34,464 nt of DNA. It comes from Bacteroidota bacterium. Lineage in GTDB: Bacteria > Bacteroidota > Bacteroidia > Bacteroidales > FEN-979. Below, piece by piece: positions 6,682-14,093 of this stretch. The notes below the pieces were generated by a model. It did not search any database and had not been told where the DNA came from. It was given only the letters and a program-made list of their open reading frames with translations. Made by a program: the position numbers and the translations under genes. The first letter of the stretch is position 1. Every line of letters starts with the position of its first letter. The stretch spans positions 1-34,464 of the forward strand of contig JACNKI010000106.1 of the NCBI GenBank assembly GCA_014382125.1, read 5' to 3'.

Positions 6682-9600
6682 TCACACCCTTGAATCTGCC
6701 TTCACCGCCATCTTCGCCATCTTCTCCGCTTCCAGACTGGGAAACCCAAATTCTTCGACGATCTTCCCCAGGATCAGATAGATACCGTCGCCCCTAAAAG
6801 GATATTTACTAGCAGTCTGAGGAAAATGCACCGTATCAAAAAACTGTCCGTGAACATCGATGAAGGTGCCGAAGTGCATCCACTCCTTTTTTGCAGTTCG
6901 TACATATTTGATCGTGACCAGCAACCCCAGCATCCGTACCTTTTTTCCAATTAACTGGTTCATCTCTGCAGCCATGATCTCTCCCCGGAAATTGGTTTCA
7001 AGCAGATCGAACCAGGTATGGCTGACCGGCCAGCCAAGGAGTTCTATTTCATCATAAACCTCCTCTAACTGCGATTGCCAGAGTGTGGGGAGCTCAAATT
7101 TCTTGACAGGAGTCTCGAAAAGGGTCGAAGGTCGTCCTTCGCCCCTCGTCCTTCCAAGCATCATATGCGCTTCCCAGAGCAGCGTGGCTTTCGGTTTCCC
7201 GGTAAAGCGGAAGGCGCCGACACGAATCAGGATAATGAGTTGGTCCAGGGTAACCGGAACACGTTGAATGAAATCTTCCAGACTGACATAGAGCCTTTCG
7301 TGCTTTCTCCCCTGATCCTCGTTCTTCGTCCCTCGTCCTTCGTCCTTCCCCCCCCGCTCTGCGCTGATCGCTTTCCCCAGCTGGTATTCGAGGTTTGCAA
7401 CGTGAATAAATCCCACATAAATATCCTTTTCTCCGCGCAAACACGTTTTGTAACCACCATTGTTAACACAAGGCAAATGCATCATGGCTCCCCAGTTCTT
7501 TGCTTCATTCATATAAACCCAGGAAGGATAAAATCCCCCGAAATTATTGATCACCCCTACCATGAATTCAAGCGGATAGTGAGCTTTCAGGTAGAGGCTC
7601 TGGTAGCTCTCAACAGCATAGGACGCCGAGTGAGCTTTTGAGAAGGAGTAGCCGGCAAACGACTCGATCTGGCGCCACACCTCTTTGGTGATCTTATCAG
7701 GATATCCGGCCTTCTTGCAGTTGGCAAAGAACTTATCAATGATTCGTTGCAACTCCTTCTTTGACCGGTACTTCCCGCTCATGGCACGCCTTATCACATC
7801 CGACTCGCTCAGATCAAGGCCTGCAAAGTGGTGACAGATCTTCAGCACATCCTCCTGATAGACCATCACGCCATAGGTCTCCTGCAGTTGCTCTTCCATA
7901 ATGGGATGGAGGTAGTTGAACTTGTCCGGATTATGGAACCGGTAGATATACTCTTTCATCATGCCAGAGCGAGCTACACCAGGTCGTATGATCGAGCTGG
8001 CTGCCACCAGGGTCCGGTAGTCTTCGCACCGGAGCTTCTTCAGCAACCCACGCATGGCCGGACTCTCTACATAAAAACAGCCGATGGTCTGCGCCGATTG
8101 CAGCAACTCTCTGACTTTGGGGTCCTTTTTAAACTGCCCGACATTGTGGACATCTACGCTGATATTTCGGTTTCGGTTGACGATTCCGGCTGTTTCATAA
8201 ATGTGTCCGATCCCCCGCTGACTGAGAATATCCAGTTTCTCAAACCCAATATCCTCGGCGACATACATATCCCACTGGGTGGTGGGGAACCCTTTCGGAG
8301 GAAGGTCCAGAGCCGTATAACAGTTGACTGGCTTTTCGGAGATCAGGACACCGCCGGCATGGATGCTCCGGATATTCGGAAAATCCGTCATCATCTCTCC
8401 TATCCGGCTGATCTTCTCAATGATACTGTTCCGGTTCAGTATCTCCTCCGGGTGCTTCAGGAAGGCATCTATCTCCCCTTTCGGTAAACCATGTACCTTA
8501 CCCAATTCCCTGTAAATCGATTTTCCTTTGAAAGTCGACATCGCCCCCAGCAGAGCAGTATGTTCATGACCATATCGTTTAAATATGTAGTCGAGTACTT
8601 CATCGCGCTCCTTCCATGAGTAGTCGATATCGAAGTCGGGAGGCGATGTGCGTTTAGGGTTGATGAAACGTTCGAAGTAGAGATCGAGTTCGATAGGATC
8701 TACGTTAGTGATCTTCAGGCAGTAAGCGACAATGCTATTGGCGCCGCTCCCCCTGCCTACATGATAAAACCCGCGTGACATGGAGTACCTGATTACATCC
8801 CATGCGATCAGAAAGTAGGCGGCAAAACCCATCTTACAGATGATATCGATCTCGTGACGGATCCGGTTTCGCGCTTCAGGATTGTTTTTACCATACCGGT
8901 ACTCCAGTCCATCGAACGCCAGTTTCTCCAGCAGAATCTGATCATCATATATATCCCCGGTAAAAGTTCGTTTGTTCTTACACTCCCGGAAATCAAAATC
9001 GATACTGCACTCATCTATCAGTTTCTCCGTGTTCCGGATGATCTCCTGATACTCCCGGAAAGGTTCCAGTAACTTATCCGCTGGCCTCATCACCTCTTCT
9101 GCAGAAGCCAGCTGCTGAGGCTCAAGCCTGGAAAGCAGAATATTATGATCAATCGCCCGCAGATTTCTGTGCAACTCCCAGGTAGCCCTGTCGGCAATCG
9201 TAACCGGCGCCATGATGACCATTCGGTCCAGCTGGTGGCGGTGACGAGAGAGTATGATAGGATTGACATCAGAGGGAGAGAGACCAATCAATGTATCAGG
9301 TAGCGAGGTAGCGAGATGGCGAGGTAGCGAAATTTCGCTACTTTGAAATGGGTACACCACCACCACATGCTCCAACTCCGGCGCCTTATCAGGTAATGGT
9401 TGATTTCCAAGAGTATGATGGCTGAGGAGCTCGTTCAGTTCCCGGAAGCCTTCATTGTTTTTTGCCAGTCCGATATAGAGCAATCGATCCTCCCGGCGAA
9501 ACTCAATCCCTGCAATGGGCTTAACCCCTTTCTCTTTGCAGACAGCGACAAAGTCCATGATCCCCGTAGAGTTATTGATATCGGTGAGCGCCATTGCAGG

Positions 9601-9690
9601 AATACCGTATGCTACAGCCTGCTCTACCAGTTTCTCGATAGAGAGCGTGCCGTAACGGAGAGAGTAATATGAGTGACAGTTTAGGTACAT
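6682..9690 (-). CDS. dnaE: Second DnaE-type DNA polymerase III alpha subunit (DnaE2/ImuC-like)
   Basis: The 1002-residue protein is shorter than a replicative DnaE (about 1160). Residues 1-200 form a PHP domain with an altered metal site: TDINN (36-40) stands where metal-binding PHP domains have TDH. The polymerase site is intact, with PDFDID (351-356) and a third Asp in FEKLDILS (Asp487). Also conserved are VGRGSGANS (311-319), SIHAGGVLIS (442-451) and YSFSKAHSASYAVES. A C-terminal OB fold (about 912-990) is present; the tau-binding tail is absent. Its ATG (9688-9690) lies inside the 3' end of the Y-polymerase gene, a 10-base overlap suggesting translational coupling. With that gene and the divergent LexA-like regulator it forms a translesion-synthesis cassette. 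Three 7/8-base tandem arrays are embedded in frame (residues about 120-131, 788-799 and 846-854), all in variable segments. Confidence 0.9.
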   Translation of the reverse strand: MYLNCHSYYSLRYGTLSIEKLVEQAVAYGIPAMALTDINNSTGIMDFVAVCKEKGVKPIAGIEFRREDRLLYIGLAKNNEGFRELNELLSHHTLGNQPLPDKAPELEHVVVVYPFQSSEISLPRHLATSLPDTLIGLSPSDVNPIILSRHRHQLDRMVIMAPVTIADRATWELHRNLRAIDHNILLSRLEPQQLASAEEVMRPADKLLEPFREYQEIIRNTEKLIDECSIDFDFRECKNKRTFTGDIYDDQILLEKLAFDGLEYRYGKNNPEARNRIRHEIDIICKMGFAAYFLIAWDVIRYSMSRGFYHVGRGSGANSIVAYCLKITNVDPIELDLYFERFINPKRTSPPDFDIDYSWKERDEVLDYIFKRYGHEHTALLGAMSTFKGKSIYRELGKVHGLPKGEIDAFLKHPEEILNRNSIIEKISRIGEMMTDFPNIRSIHAGGVLISEKPVNCYTALDLPPKGFPTTQWDMYVAEDIGFEKLDILSQRGIGHIYETAGIVNRNRNISVDVHNVGQFKKDPKVRELLQSAQTIGCFYVESPAMRGLLKKLRCEDYRTLVAASSIIRPGVARSGMMKEYIYRFHNPDKFNYLHPIMEEQLQETYGVMVYQEDVLKICHHFAGLDLSESDVIRRAMSGKYRSKKELQRIIDKFFANCKKAGYPDKITKEVWRQIESFAGYSFSKAHSASYAVESYQSLYLKAHYPLEFMVGVINNFGGFYPSWVYMNEAKNWGAMMHLPCVNNGGYKTCLRGEKDIYVGFIHVANLEYQLGKAISAERGGKDEGRGTKNEDQGRKHERLYVSLEDFIQRVPVTLDQLIILIRVGAFRFTGKPKATLLWEAHMMLGRTRGEGRPSTLFETPVKKFELPTLWQSQLEEVYDEIELLGWPVSHTWFDLLETNFRGEIMAAEMNQLIGKKVRMLGLLVTIKYVRTAKKEWMHFGTFIDVHGQFFDTVHFPQTASKYPFRGDGIYLILGKIVEEFGFPSLEAEKMAKMAVKADSRV
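7132..7155. repeat. Short heptamer array inside the DnaE-type gene (3 units)
   Basis: The plus strand reads TCGTCCT, TCGCCCC, TCGTCCT and a trailing TCC. On the coding strand it gives the segment around GRTRGEGRPS (residues about 847-856). Confidence 0.6.
7315..7349. repeat. Heptamer array inside the DnaE-type gene (5 units)
   Basis: The units on the plus strand are ATCCTCG, TTCTTCG, TCCCTCG, TCCTTCG and TCCTTCC, followed by a run of C. The coding strand yields the charged segment GGKDEGRGTKNEDQG (about 790-804), which looks foreign to the protein family. Confidence 0.8.
9299..9330. repeat. Octamer array inside the DnaE-type gene (4 units)
   Basis: The units are GGTAGCGA, GGTAGCGA, GATGGCGA and GGTAGCGA. 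They encode part of the PHP-domain segment SEISLPRHLATSL on the minus strand. The array runs into the perfect palindrome at 9324-9341. Confidence 0.85.
9324..9341. repeat. Perfect 18-bp palindrome at the end of the octamer array
   Basis: GTAGCGAAATTTCGCTAC is its own reverse complement. Its left half continues the GGTAGCGA octamers, and its right half begins the same motif in the opposite orientation. It lies within coding sequence. Confidence 0.75.
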
Positions 9691-10829
9691 GCCACTCCAC
9701 TCCTCACAATCTTGCGTCCATACTTTCTACGGACATGATCCAACGCCTGGTAAAGGTTGATCATCTCGGTACTCTCTTCAAACAAATTCAGTTGCGGATT
9801 ACCGGAGATAAGGCTACTGAAACGAACACCGATAAGACGGATCAGCATCCGGCGCTGATAAAGCCGGTCGAACAACTCCTTCACCACCGGGATCAGCACA
9901 TGATCAAACGCCGTATAGGGAACCTTCTTTTGCAATGTATGCGTATCGAAATTCGAGTAGCGGATCTTCACCGTGATGCAGGAGGTGAGTTTCTGTTTAT
10001 CCCGCAGTTCATAGGATATCTTCTCCACCATCTTTACCAGGATCTCTTTCATTCGCACAATATCGATGCTGTCCTGATCAAACGTATTTTCCGTACTCAC
10101 CGATTTCGCATCACGGTAAGGCCTGACCGGTGTCCGGTCAATCCCGTTCGCTTTTTCCCAGATTACAATACCGTTCTTACCCATTACCCGCTGCAGCATC
10201 TCTACCGGCATCTGGCTGAGGGTATCGATCGTGACAATGCCCATGGAGCGAAGCAAGAAATAGCTTTTCTTCCCGATCATCGGGATCTTCCGGATCGACA
10301 ACGGCGCCAGAAAAGGCTTTACGGCCTCGCCTGGAATCTGGAGCTCTCCGTTGGGCTTGGCTTCTCCGGTAGCGATCTTCGACACCGTTTTGTTCACAGA
10401 GAGTCCAAACGATATAGGCAATCCCGTATTCTTCGTGATCGTCTGCCGGAGCTCATGTGTCCATTTCAATAAACCAAAAAAACGATCCATCCCTGTCACA
10501 TCGATATAATGCTCATCGATAGAGGCTTTTTCATGTAGCGGCGACTGCTCCGCAATAATATCTGTGACCGTATGCGAATAGTTTGAGTACAACTCCATGT
10601 CGCCACGAATAAAAACGGCATCGCGACAAAGCAATCGTGCCATCTTCATCGGCATAGCGGAATGAACGCCAAATGTCCTTGCCTCATAGCTGCAACTGGC
10701 CACGACCCCACGGTCAGACATACCACCGATGATCACTGGCTTCCCCTCTAATTCAGCGTTAACAAGACGTTCTACCGACACAAAAAAGGTGTCGAGATCC
10801 AGATGTACTATGTTGCGGGAGTGATTAAT
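9681..10829 (-). CDS. dinB: Y-family DNA polymerase (DinB/Pol IV type) with a non-standard start
   Basis: It bypasses damaged template bases. Visible motifs are SIDEHYIDVTG (catalytic Asp/Glu pair), YEARTFGVHSAMP in the fingers, the helix-hairpin-helix segment around IPMIGKKSYFLLRSMGI, a little-finger domain and the beta-clamp peptide QLNLF near the C-terminus. The only standard start is the GTG at 10781 (366 residues), but it would remove the first catalytic Asp. The same frame continues upstream as NHSRNIVHLDLDTFFVSVERL, the normal beginning of this family, until a stop at about 10838. No ATG, GTG or TTG exists there; ATT (10827-10829) or ATA (10809-10811) are the only plausible initiators. 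I annotate from the ATT (382 residues). The stop at 9681 overlaps the DnaE start. The inferred start lies within an operator-like palindrome. Confidence 0.87.
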   Translation of the reverse strand: MNHSRNIVHLDLDTFFVSVERLVNAELEGKPVIIGGMSDRGVVASCSYEARTFGVHSAMPMKMARLLCRDAVFIRGDMELYSNYSHTVTDIIAEQSPLHEKASIDEHYIDVTGMDRFFGLLKWTHELRQTITKNTGLPISFGLSVNKTVSKIATGEAKPNGELQIPGEAVKPFLAPLSIRKIPMIGKKSYFLLRSMGIVTIDTLSQMPVEMLQRVMGKNGIVIWEKANGIDRTPVRPYRDAKSVSTENTFDQDSIDIVRMKEILVKMVEKISYELRDKQKLTSCITVKIRYSNFDTHTLQKKVPYTAFDHVLIPVVKELFDRLYQRRMLIRLIGVRFSSLISGNPQLNLFEESTEMINLYQALDHVRRKYGRKIVRSGVACT

Positions 10830-10838
10830 TTCTAATCA
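10822..10838. promoter_or_regulatory. Operator-like inverted repeat 1, TGATTA-N5-TAATCA
   Basis: The 6-base arms are perfect (TGATTA at 10822-10827, TAATCA at 10833-10838). The repeat sits in the gap between the divergent regulator and Y-polymerase genes and covers the inferred polymerase start. Its twin is centred 23 bases away at 10846-10860, so the two sites lie on nearly the same helix face (about two turns). Confidence 0.6.
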
Positions 10839-10840
10839 TT

Positions 10841-10870
10841 TTTGCGATTACAATATAATCATTATATTTG
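10841..10870 (+). promoter_or_regulatory. Promoter of the LexA-like regulator (TTTG-N18-TATATTTG)
   Basis: The -33 TTTG is at 10841-10844 and the -7 TATATTTG is at 10863-10870, 18 bases apart. This is the best match to the Bacteroidota consensus in the window. Transcription would begin near 10875, about 15 bases before the ATG at 10891. Inverted repeat 2 lies between the two elements. Confidence 0.65.
10846..10860. promoter_or_regulatory. Operator-like inverted repeat 2, GATTA-N5-TAATC
   Basis: Perfect 5-base arms (GATTA at 10846-10850, TAATC at 10856-10860) share the core and spacer length of inverted repeat 1. The site fills the space between the -33 and -7 elements of the regulator promoter, so a bound protein would block RNA polymerase. 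The obvious candidate ligand is the adjacent HTH/S24 protein. Confidence 0.6.
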
Positions 10871-10890
10871 CACTACCAAAATTCTCAACC

Positions 10891-11694
10891 ATGTTTTTTA
10901 GTTCGAACATTAAATTTTTACGGAAACGAAGAGGGCGAACACAGGATGAAGTAGCCATAACGCTGGAGATGAAGCGATCGACACTCAGCGGGTACGAAAA
11001 CAATGTAGCCCAGGCCGGGATGGAAGCGTTGATCGGATTCTCAAACTACTTTAAGATAGCAATCGATACGCTGGTCAGAGTGGATCTCACTGCACTTCCT
11101 GAAAGTCAGCTCCGGCAACTTGAACGGGGGTATGATGTATTCATCAAAGGGACAAATCTGAGAATCCTGGCAACGACTGTCGGCATTGATAACGAAGATA
11201 ACATTGAGCTGATATCGGAGAGAGCGAAAGCGGGTTACAGCAGTGGTTTTGCCGATCCGGAGTATATCAGCATCCTGCCCACATTCCGGCTACCCTTTCT
11301 GTCAAAGCAGAAAAAATACCGTACCTTTCAGATCAGCGGGGATTCTATGCTCCCCATCCCCCATGGCGCTTACGTCACCGGAGTCTTTGTCCAGGATTGG
11401 AACACCATCCGGGACAAAGATGCATACATTATCCTGACAGTTAATGAGGGGATCGTGTTTAAAGTGGTAGAGAATCATATTAAGCAAGAGGGGAAGTTAA
11501 TTTTGCACTCGATGAATCCACTTTATGATCCTTACGACCTGGAAGTGAAGGATATTCGGGAAGTATGGCAGTTTGTACATTACATCAGCAATGAGATCCC
11601 TGAGAATGTAACAAGCGAGAATTACCATCTGGTTGAGAGTGTCAAGAAGCTCACTAAGGAAGTAAAAAGCATTCAGGCAAAACTAAAAATCTAA
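10891..11694 (+). CDS. LexA-like repressor: XRE-type HTH plus S24 self-cleaving domain
   Basis: Residues 1-62 form an XRE helix-turn-helix (FLRKRRGRTQDEVAITLEMKR, then STLSGYENNVAQAGMEAL). Residues about 112-235 form an S24/LexA-type domain. It has a candidate Ala-Gly cleavage bond (Ala114-Gly115 in ERAKAGYSSG), the catalytic Ser in ISGDSMLP (Ser152) and the Lys in VFKVVEN (Lys191). Residues 238-267 are a helical, Lys/Glu-rich tail not found in E. coli LexA (202 residues). The known logic of this fold is RecA-filament-stimulated self-cleavage that lifts repression. The gene diverges from the Y-polymerase/DnaE pair and has two matching inverted repeats in its upstream region. Control of itself and of the polymerases is therefore a strong inference. 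It is not the canonical winged-helix LexA, since its DNA-binding domain is of the phage-CI/XRE kind. Confidence 0.88.
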   Translation: MFFSSNIKFLRKRRGRTQDEVAITLEMKRSTLSGYENNVAQAGMEALIGFSNYFKIAIDTLVRVDLTALPESQLRQLERGYDVFIKGTNLRILATTVGIDNEDNIELISERAKAGYSSGFADPEYISILPTFRLPFLSKQKKYRTFQISGDSMLPIPHGAYVTGVFVQDWNTIRDKDAYIILTVNEGIVFKVVENHIKQEGKLILHSMNPLYDPYDLEVKDIREVWQFVHYISNEIPENVTSENYHLVESVKKLTKEVKSIQAKLKI

Positions 11695-11698
11695 TTAT

Positions 11699-11735
11699 CC
11701 ACATTCCGATATTGAAAACTATTTATCGGATATGG
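11699..11735. other. Imperfect inverted repeat after the LexA-like gene
   Basis: TCCGATA (11705-11711) pairs with TATCGGA (11724-11730). The stem extends to CCA/TGG with bulges and encloses a 12-base loop. No T-run follows, so this is not a classical terminator. It may be a weak terminator or a protein-binding site in the 116-base gap before ugd. Confidence 0.35.
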
Positions 11736-11757
11736 CAATAATCCTTGCTGGATTTGA

Positions 11758-11765
11758 TATATTTG
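11758..11765 (+). promoter_or_regulatory. Bacteroidota -7 element of the nucleotide-sugar operon
   Basis: TATATTTG matches TAnnTTTG exactly. The expected start is near 11770, about 40 bases before the ugd ATG at 11811. No TTTG appears at the -33 position. Confidence 0.5.
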
Positions 11766-11810
11766 CTTCATAAGTTAAAAACCAACACGATAAAATAAAA
11801 TACAAGATAT

Positions 11811-13133
11811 ATGAAAATCACTATCGTAGGCTCAGGGTATGTGGGCCTTGTAACCGGAACTTGTTTTGCAGAAGTCGGTATCGATGTTACCTGTGTTGAC
11901 ATTGACCAGAAAAAGATCGACAACCTCAAAAAGGGGATCATCCCAATCTACGAGCCTGGTCTCGAAGATATGGTTCACCGGAACATGAATAAGAATAGAC
12001 TCAGTTTTACAACCGACATCAAAGAAGCTCTTGTTGATTGTGAAGTGATCTTCAGCGCCGTCGGAACACCTCCCGATGAGGATGGAAGTGCTGACCTGCA
12101 ATATGTTATAAATGTTGCTCGTGATGTGGGAAAGCATATGGATGATTACATTCTAATCGTAACGAAAAGTACCGTACCTGTCGGAACTGCAGAGAGAGTC
12201 CGGTCTGCCATCAATGAAGAACTGGATAAACGAGGCGCTAAGATTGAGTTTGATGTAGCTTCTAATCCTGAATTTCTGAAAGAGGGTGCCGCCATTGATG
12301 ATTTCCTGAAACCCGACCGTATTGTGATAGGATGTGATTCAACTCGTGCCGAAGATTTGATGAAAGCGTTATATAAACCGTTTACCCTGAACGGGCACCC
12401 GGTGATATTCATGGATATCCTCTCCGCGGAGATGACCAAATACACCGCTAACTCCATGCTCGCTACCAAAATCAGTTTCATGAACGACATTGCCAATTTC
12501 TGTGAGATCGTTGGAGCTGATGTCAATATGGTGCGGAAAGGGATCGGATCAGATACACGTATCGGACACAAGTTTATTTACCCGGGAGTCGGATATGGAG
12601 GAAGCTGTTTTCCAAAGGATGTCAAAGCCCTGATTAAAACAGCAGATGAATTTGGATATTCTCTGCGGGTGCTGAAAGCTGTTGAAGATGTAAACAACGA
12701 CCAGAAGTCGGTGATGTATAACAAGATTAACAAATACTTCAACGGTGATTTGAAAGGAAAAGTGATTGCACTCTGGGGATTGTCTTTCAAACCGCAAACA
12801 GATGATATGCGGGAAGCTCCTTCTTTGGTGATGATCAAACTTCTCAACGAAGCCGGAGCCAGGATAAAAGCCTATGATCCTGTTGCCATTCCGGAAGCTA
12901 AACGTATCCTGGAAAATAATGTTGAATACGCTGAAGATCAATATGATGCACTTATTGATGCCGACTGCCTCCTGCTGATCACAGAGTGGCCGGAATTTAA
13001 ATTTCCTAATTGGAACGTGATCAAAAAACTCCTGAAAGAGCCTGTTGTTTTTGATGGCCGGAACATCTACGAACCTGTTGAGATGAAAAAAAGAGGATTT
13101 TCCTATTTCTGCATCGGGATCGATACGACTTAA
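11811..13133 (+). CDS. ugd: UDP-glucose 6-dehydrogenase
   Basis: The enzyme oxidises UDP-glucose to UDP-glucuronate with two NAD+. The 440-residue protein begins with the NAD-binding Rossmann motif GSGYVG (7-12). It contains STVPVGTAE (120-128), NPEFLKEG (152-159), the catalytic-Cys motif [10 protein letters not shown] (Cys266) and the C-terminal domain start [17 protein letters not shown]. All are standard for the UDP-glucose/GDP-mannose dehydrogenase family. It is the first gene of a five-gene run on the plus strand. The next gene uses its product: UDP-glucuronate decarboxylase starts 11 bases downstream. The pathway feeds cell-surface polysaccharide synthesis. Confidence 0.95.
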   Translation: MKITIVGSGYVGLVTGTCFAEVGIDVTCVDIDQKKIDNLKKGIIPIYEPGLEDMVHRNMNKNRLSFTTDIKEALVDCEVIFSAVGTPPDEDGSADLQYVINVARDVGKHMDDYILIVTKSTVPVGTAERVRSAINEELDKRGAKIEFDVASNPEFLKEGAAIDDFLKPDRIVIGCDSTRAEDLMKALYKPFTLNGHPVIFMDILSAEMTKYTANSMLATKISFMNDIANFCEIVGADVNMVRKGIGSDTRIGHKFIYPGVGYGGSCFPKDVKALIKTADEFGYSLRVLKAVEDVNNDQKSVMYNKINKYFNGDLKGKVIALWGLSFKPQTDDMREAPSLVMIKLLNEAGARIKAYDPVAIPEAKRILENNVEYAEDQYDALIDADCLLLITEWPEFKFPNWNVIKKLLKEPVVFDGRNIYEPVEMKKRGFSYFCIGIDTT

Positions 13134-13144
13134 TAATAACATAT

Positions 13145-14080
13145 ATGATCAAGAAAAAAATCCTGGTAACCGGGGGAGCTGGCTTCCTCGGTTCTCATCT
13201 CTGTGAACGCCTGTTGAATGAAGGCAATGAAGTTGTTTGCCTCGACAATTATTTTACCGGTCAGAAACAGAACGTGGTTCATTTGTTGGATAACCCTTTT
13301 TTCGAATTGATCCGGCACGATGTAACCATGCCCTATTTTATTGAAGTAGACGAGATCTATAACCTGGCCTGTCCTGCCTCTCCTATTCACTATCAGTACA
13401 ATCCCATTAAAACGGTAAAAACATCAGTGATGGGAGCTATTAACATGCTTGGTCTGGCCAAACGCATCAAAGCCAAGATCTTGCAAGCATCTACCAGTGA
13501 GGTTTACGGCGATCCGGAAGTGCATCCGCAACCTGAGGATTACTGGGGTCATGTGAATCCGATCGGCCCACGATCCTGCTACGATGAAGGAAAGCGCGTT
13601 GCAGAAACACTTTTCATCAACTATCACCATCAAAATAATGTCAGGATCAAAATCATCCGTATATTCAACACATATGGCCCCAGAATGCATCCTCACGACG
13701 GTCGGGTCGTTTCAAACTTCATTGTGCAAGCACTGAATGGAGAGGATATCACCATCTACGGAGACGGTTCCCAGTCACGAAGTTTCTGTTATGTAGACGA
13801 TCTCCTGGATGGAATGATACAGTTCATGAACTCACGGGAAGAGTTCATCGGGCCCGTTAACTTAGGTAATCCAGGTGAGTTTACTATGCTTGAACTGGCT
13901 GAGTTGGTTCTGAGGCTTACCGGCGCCAGTTCGAAAATTATTTATATGCCATTACCTGCTGACGATCCGACACAACGTCAGCCAAATATCTCGTTAGCAA
14001 AAAGCGAATTAGGATGGGAACCGAAGATCCCACTTGAAGAGGGTCTGAAGAAGACGATCGAATACTTTAAATCGATTTAG
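13145..14080 (+). CDS. uxs: UDP-glucuronate decarboxylase (UDP-xylose synthase)
   Basis: This short-chain dehydrogenase/reductase converts UDP-glucuronate to UDP-xylose through a 4-keto intermediate with bound NAD+. The 311-residue protein starts with [11 protein letters not shown] (NAD site). It carries [11 protein letters not shown] (114-124), the catalytic YDEGK (Tyr146, Lys150) and the [20 protein letters not shown] segment that distinguishes UXS from other extended SDRs. Its position directly after ugd gives a two-step route from UDP-glucose to UDP-xylose. It could in principle make a 4-keto-pentose only, as ArnA does, but the sequence pattern fits the UXS group. Confidence 0.93.
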   Translation: MIKKKILVTGGAGFLGSHLCERLLNEGNEVVCLDNYFTGQKQNVVHLLDNPFFELIRHDVTMPYFIEVDEIYNLACPASPIHYQYNPIKTVKTSVMGAINMLGLAKRIKAKILQASTSEVYGDPEVHPQPEDYWGHVNPIGPRSCYDEGKRVAETLFINYHHQNNVRIKIIRIFNTYGPRMHPHDGRVVSNFIVQALNGEDITIYGDGSQSRSFCYVDDLLDGMIQFMNSREEFIGPVNLGNPGEFTMLELAELVLRLTGASSKIIYMPLPADDPTQRQPNISLAKSELGWEPKIPLEEGLKKTIEYFKSI

Positions 14081-14093
14081 GAAAACCTGAAAT

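Noticed and set aside
7075-7641. 188-codon plus-strand ORF inside the DnaE-type gene
   Set aside because: It is a shadow whose composition is dominated by the heptamer arrays.
7828-8487. 219-codon plus-strand ORF inside the DnaE-type gene
   Set aside because: It is antisense to conserved polymerase motifs and has no recognisable domain.
9669-10472. 267-codon plus-strand ORF over the Y-polymerase gene
   Set aside because: It lies opposite a clear DinB-family gene; its translation is His/Arg-rich without family motifs and is a shadow of the minus-strand codon usage.
11699-11735. Rho-independent terminator after the LexA-like gene
   Set aside because: The stem is imperfect, the loop long and no T-run follows, so it is kept only as an inverted repeat of unknown role.
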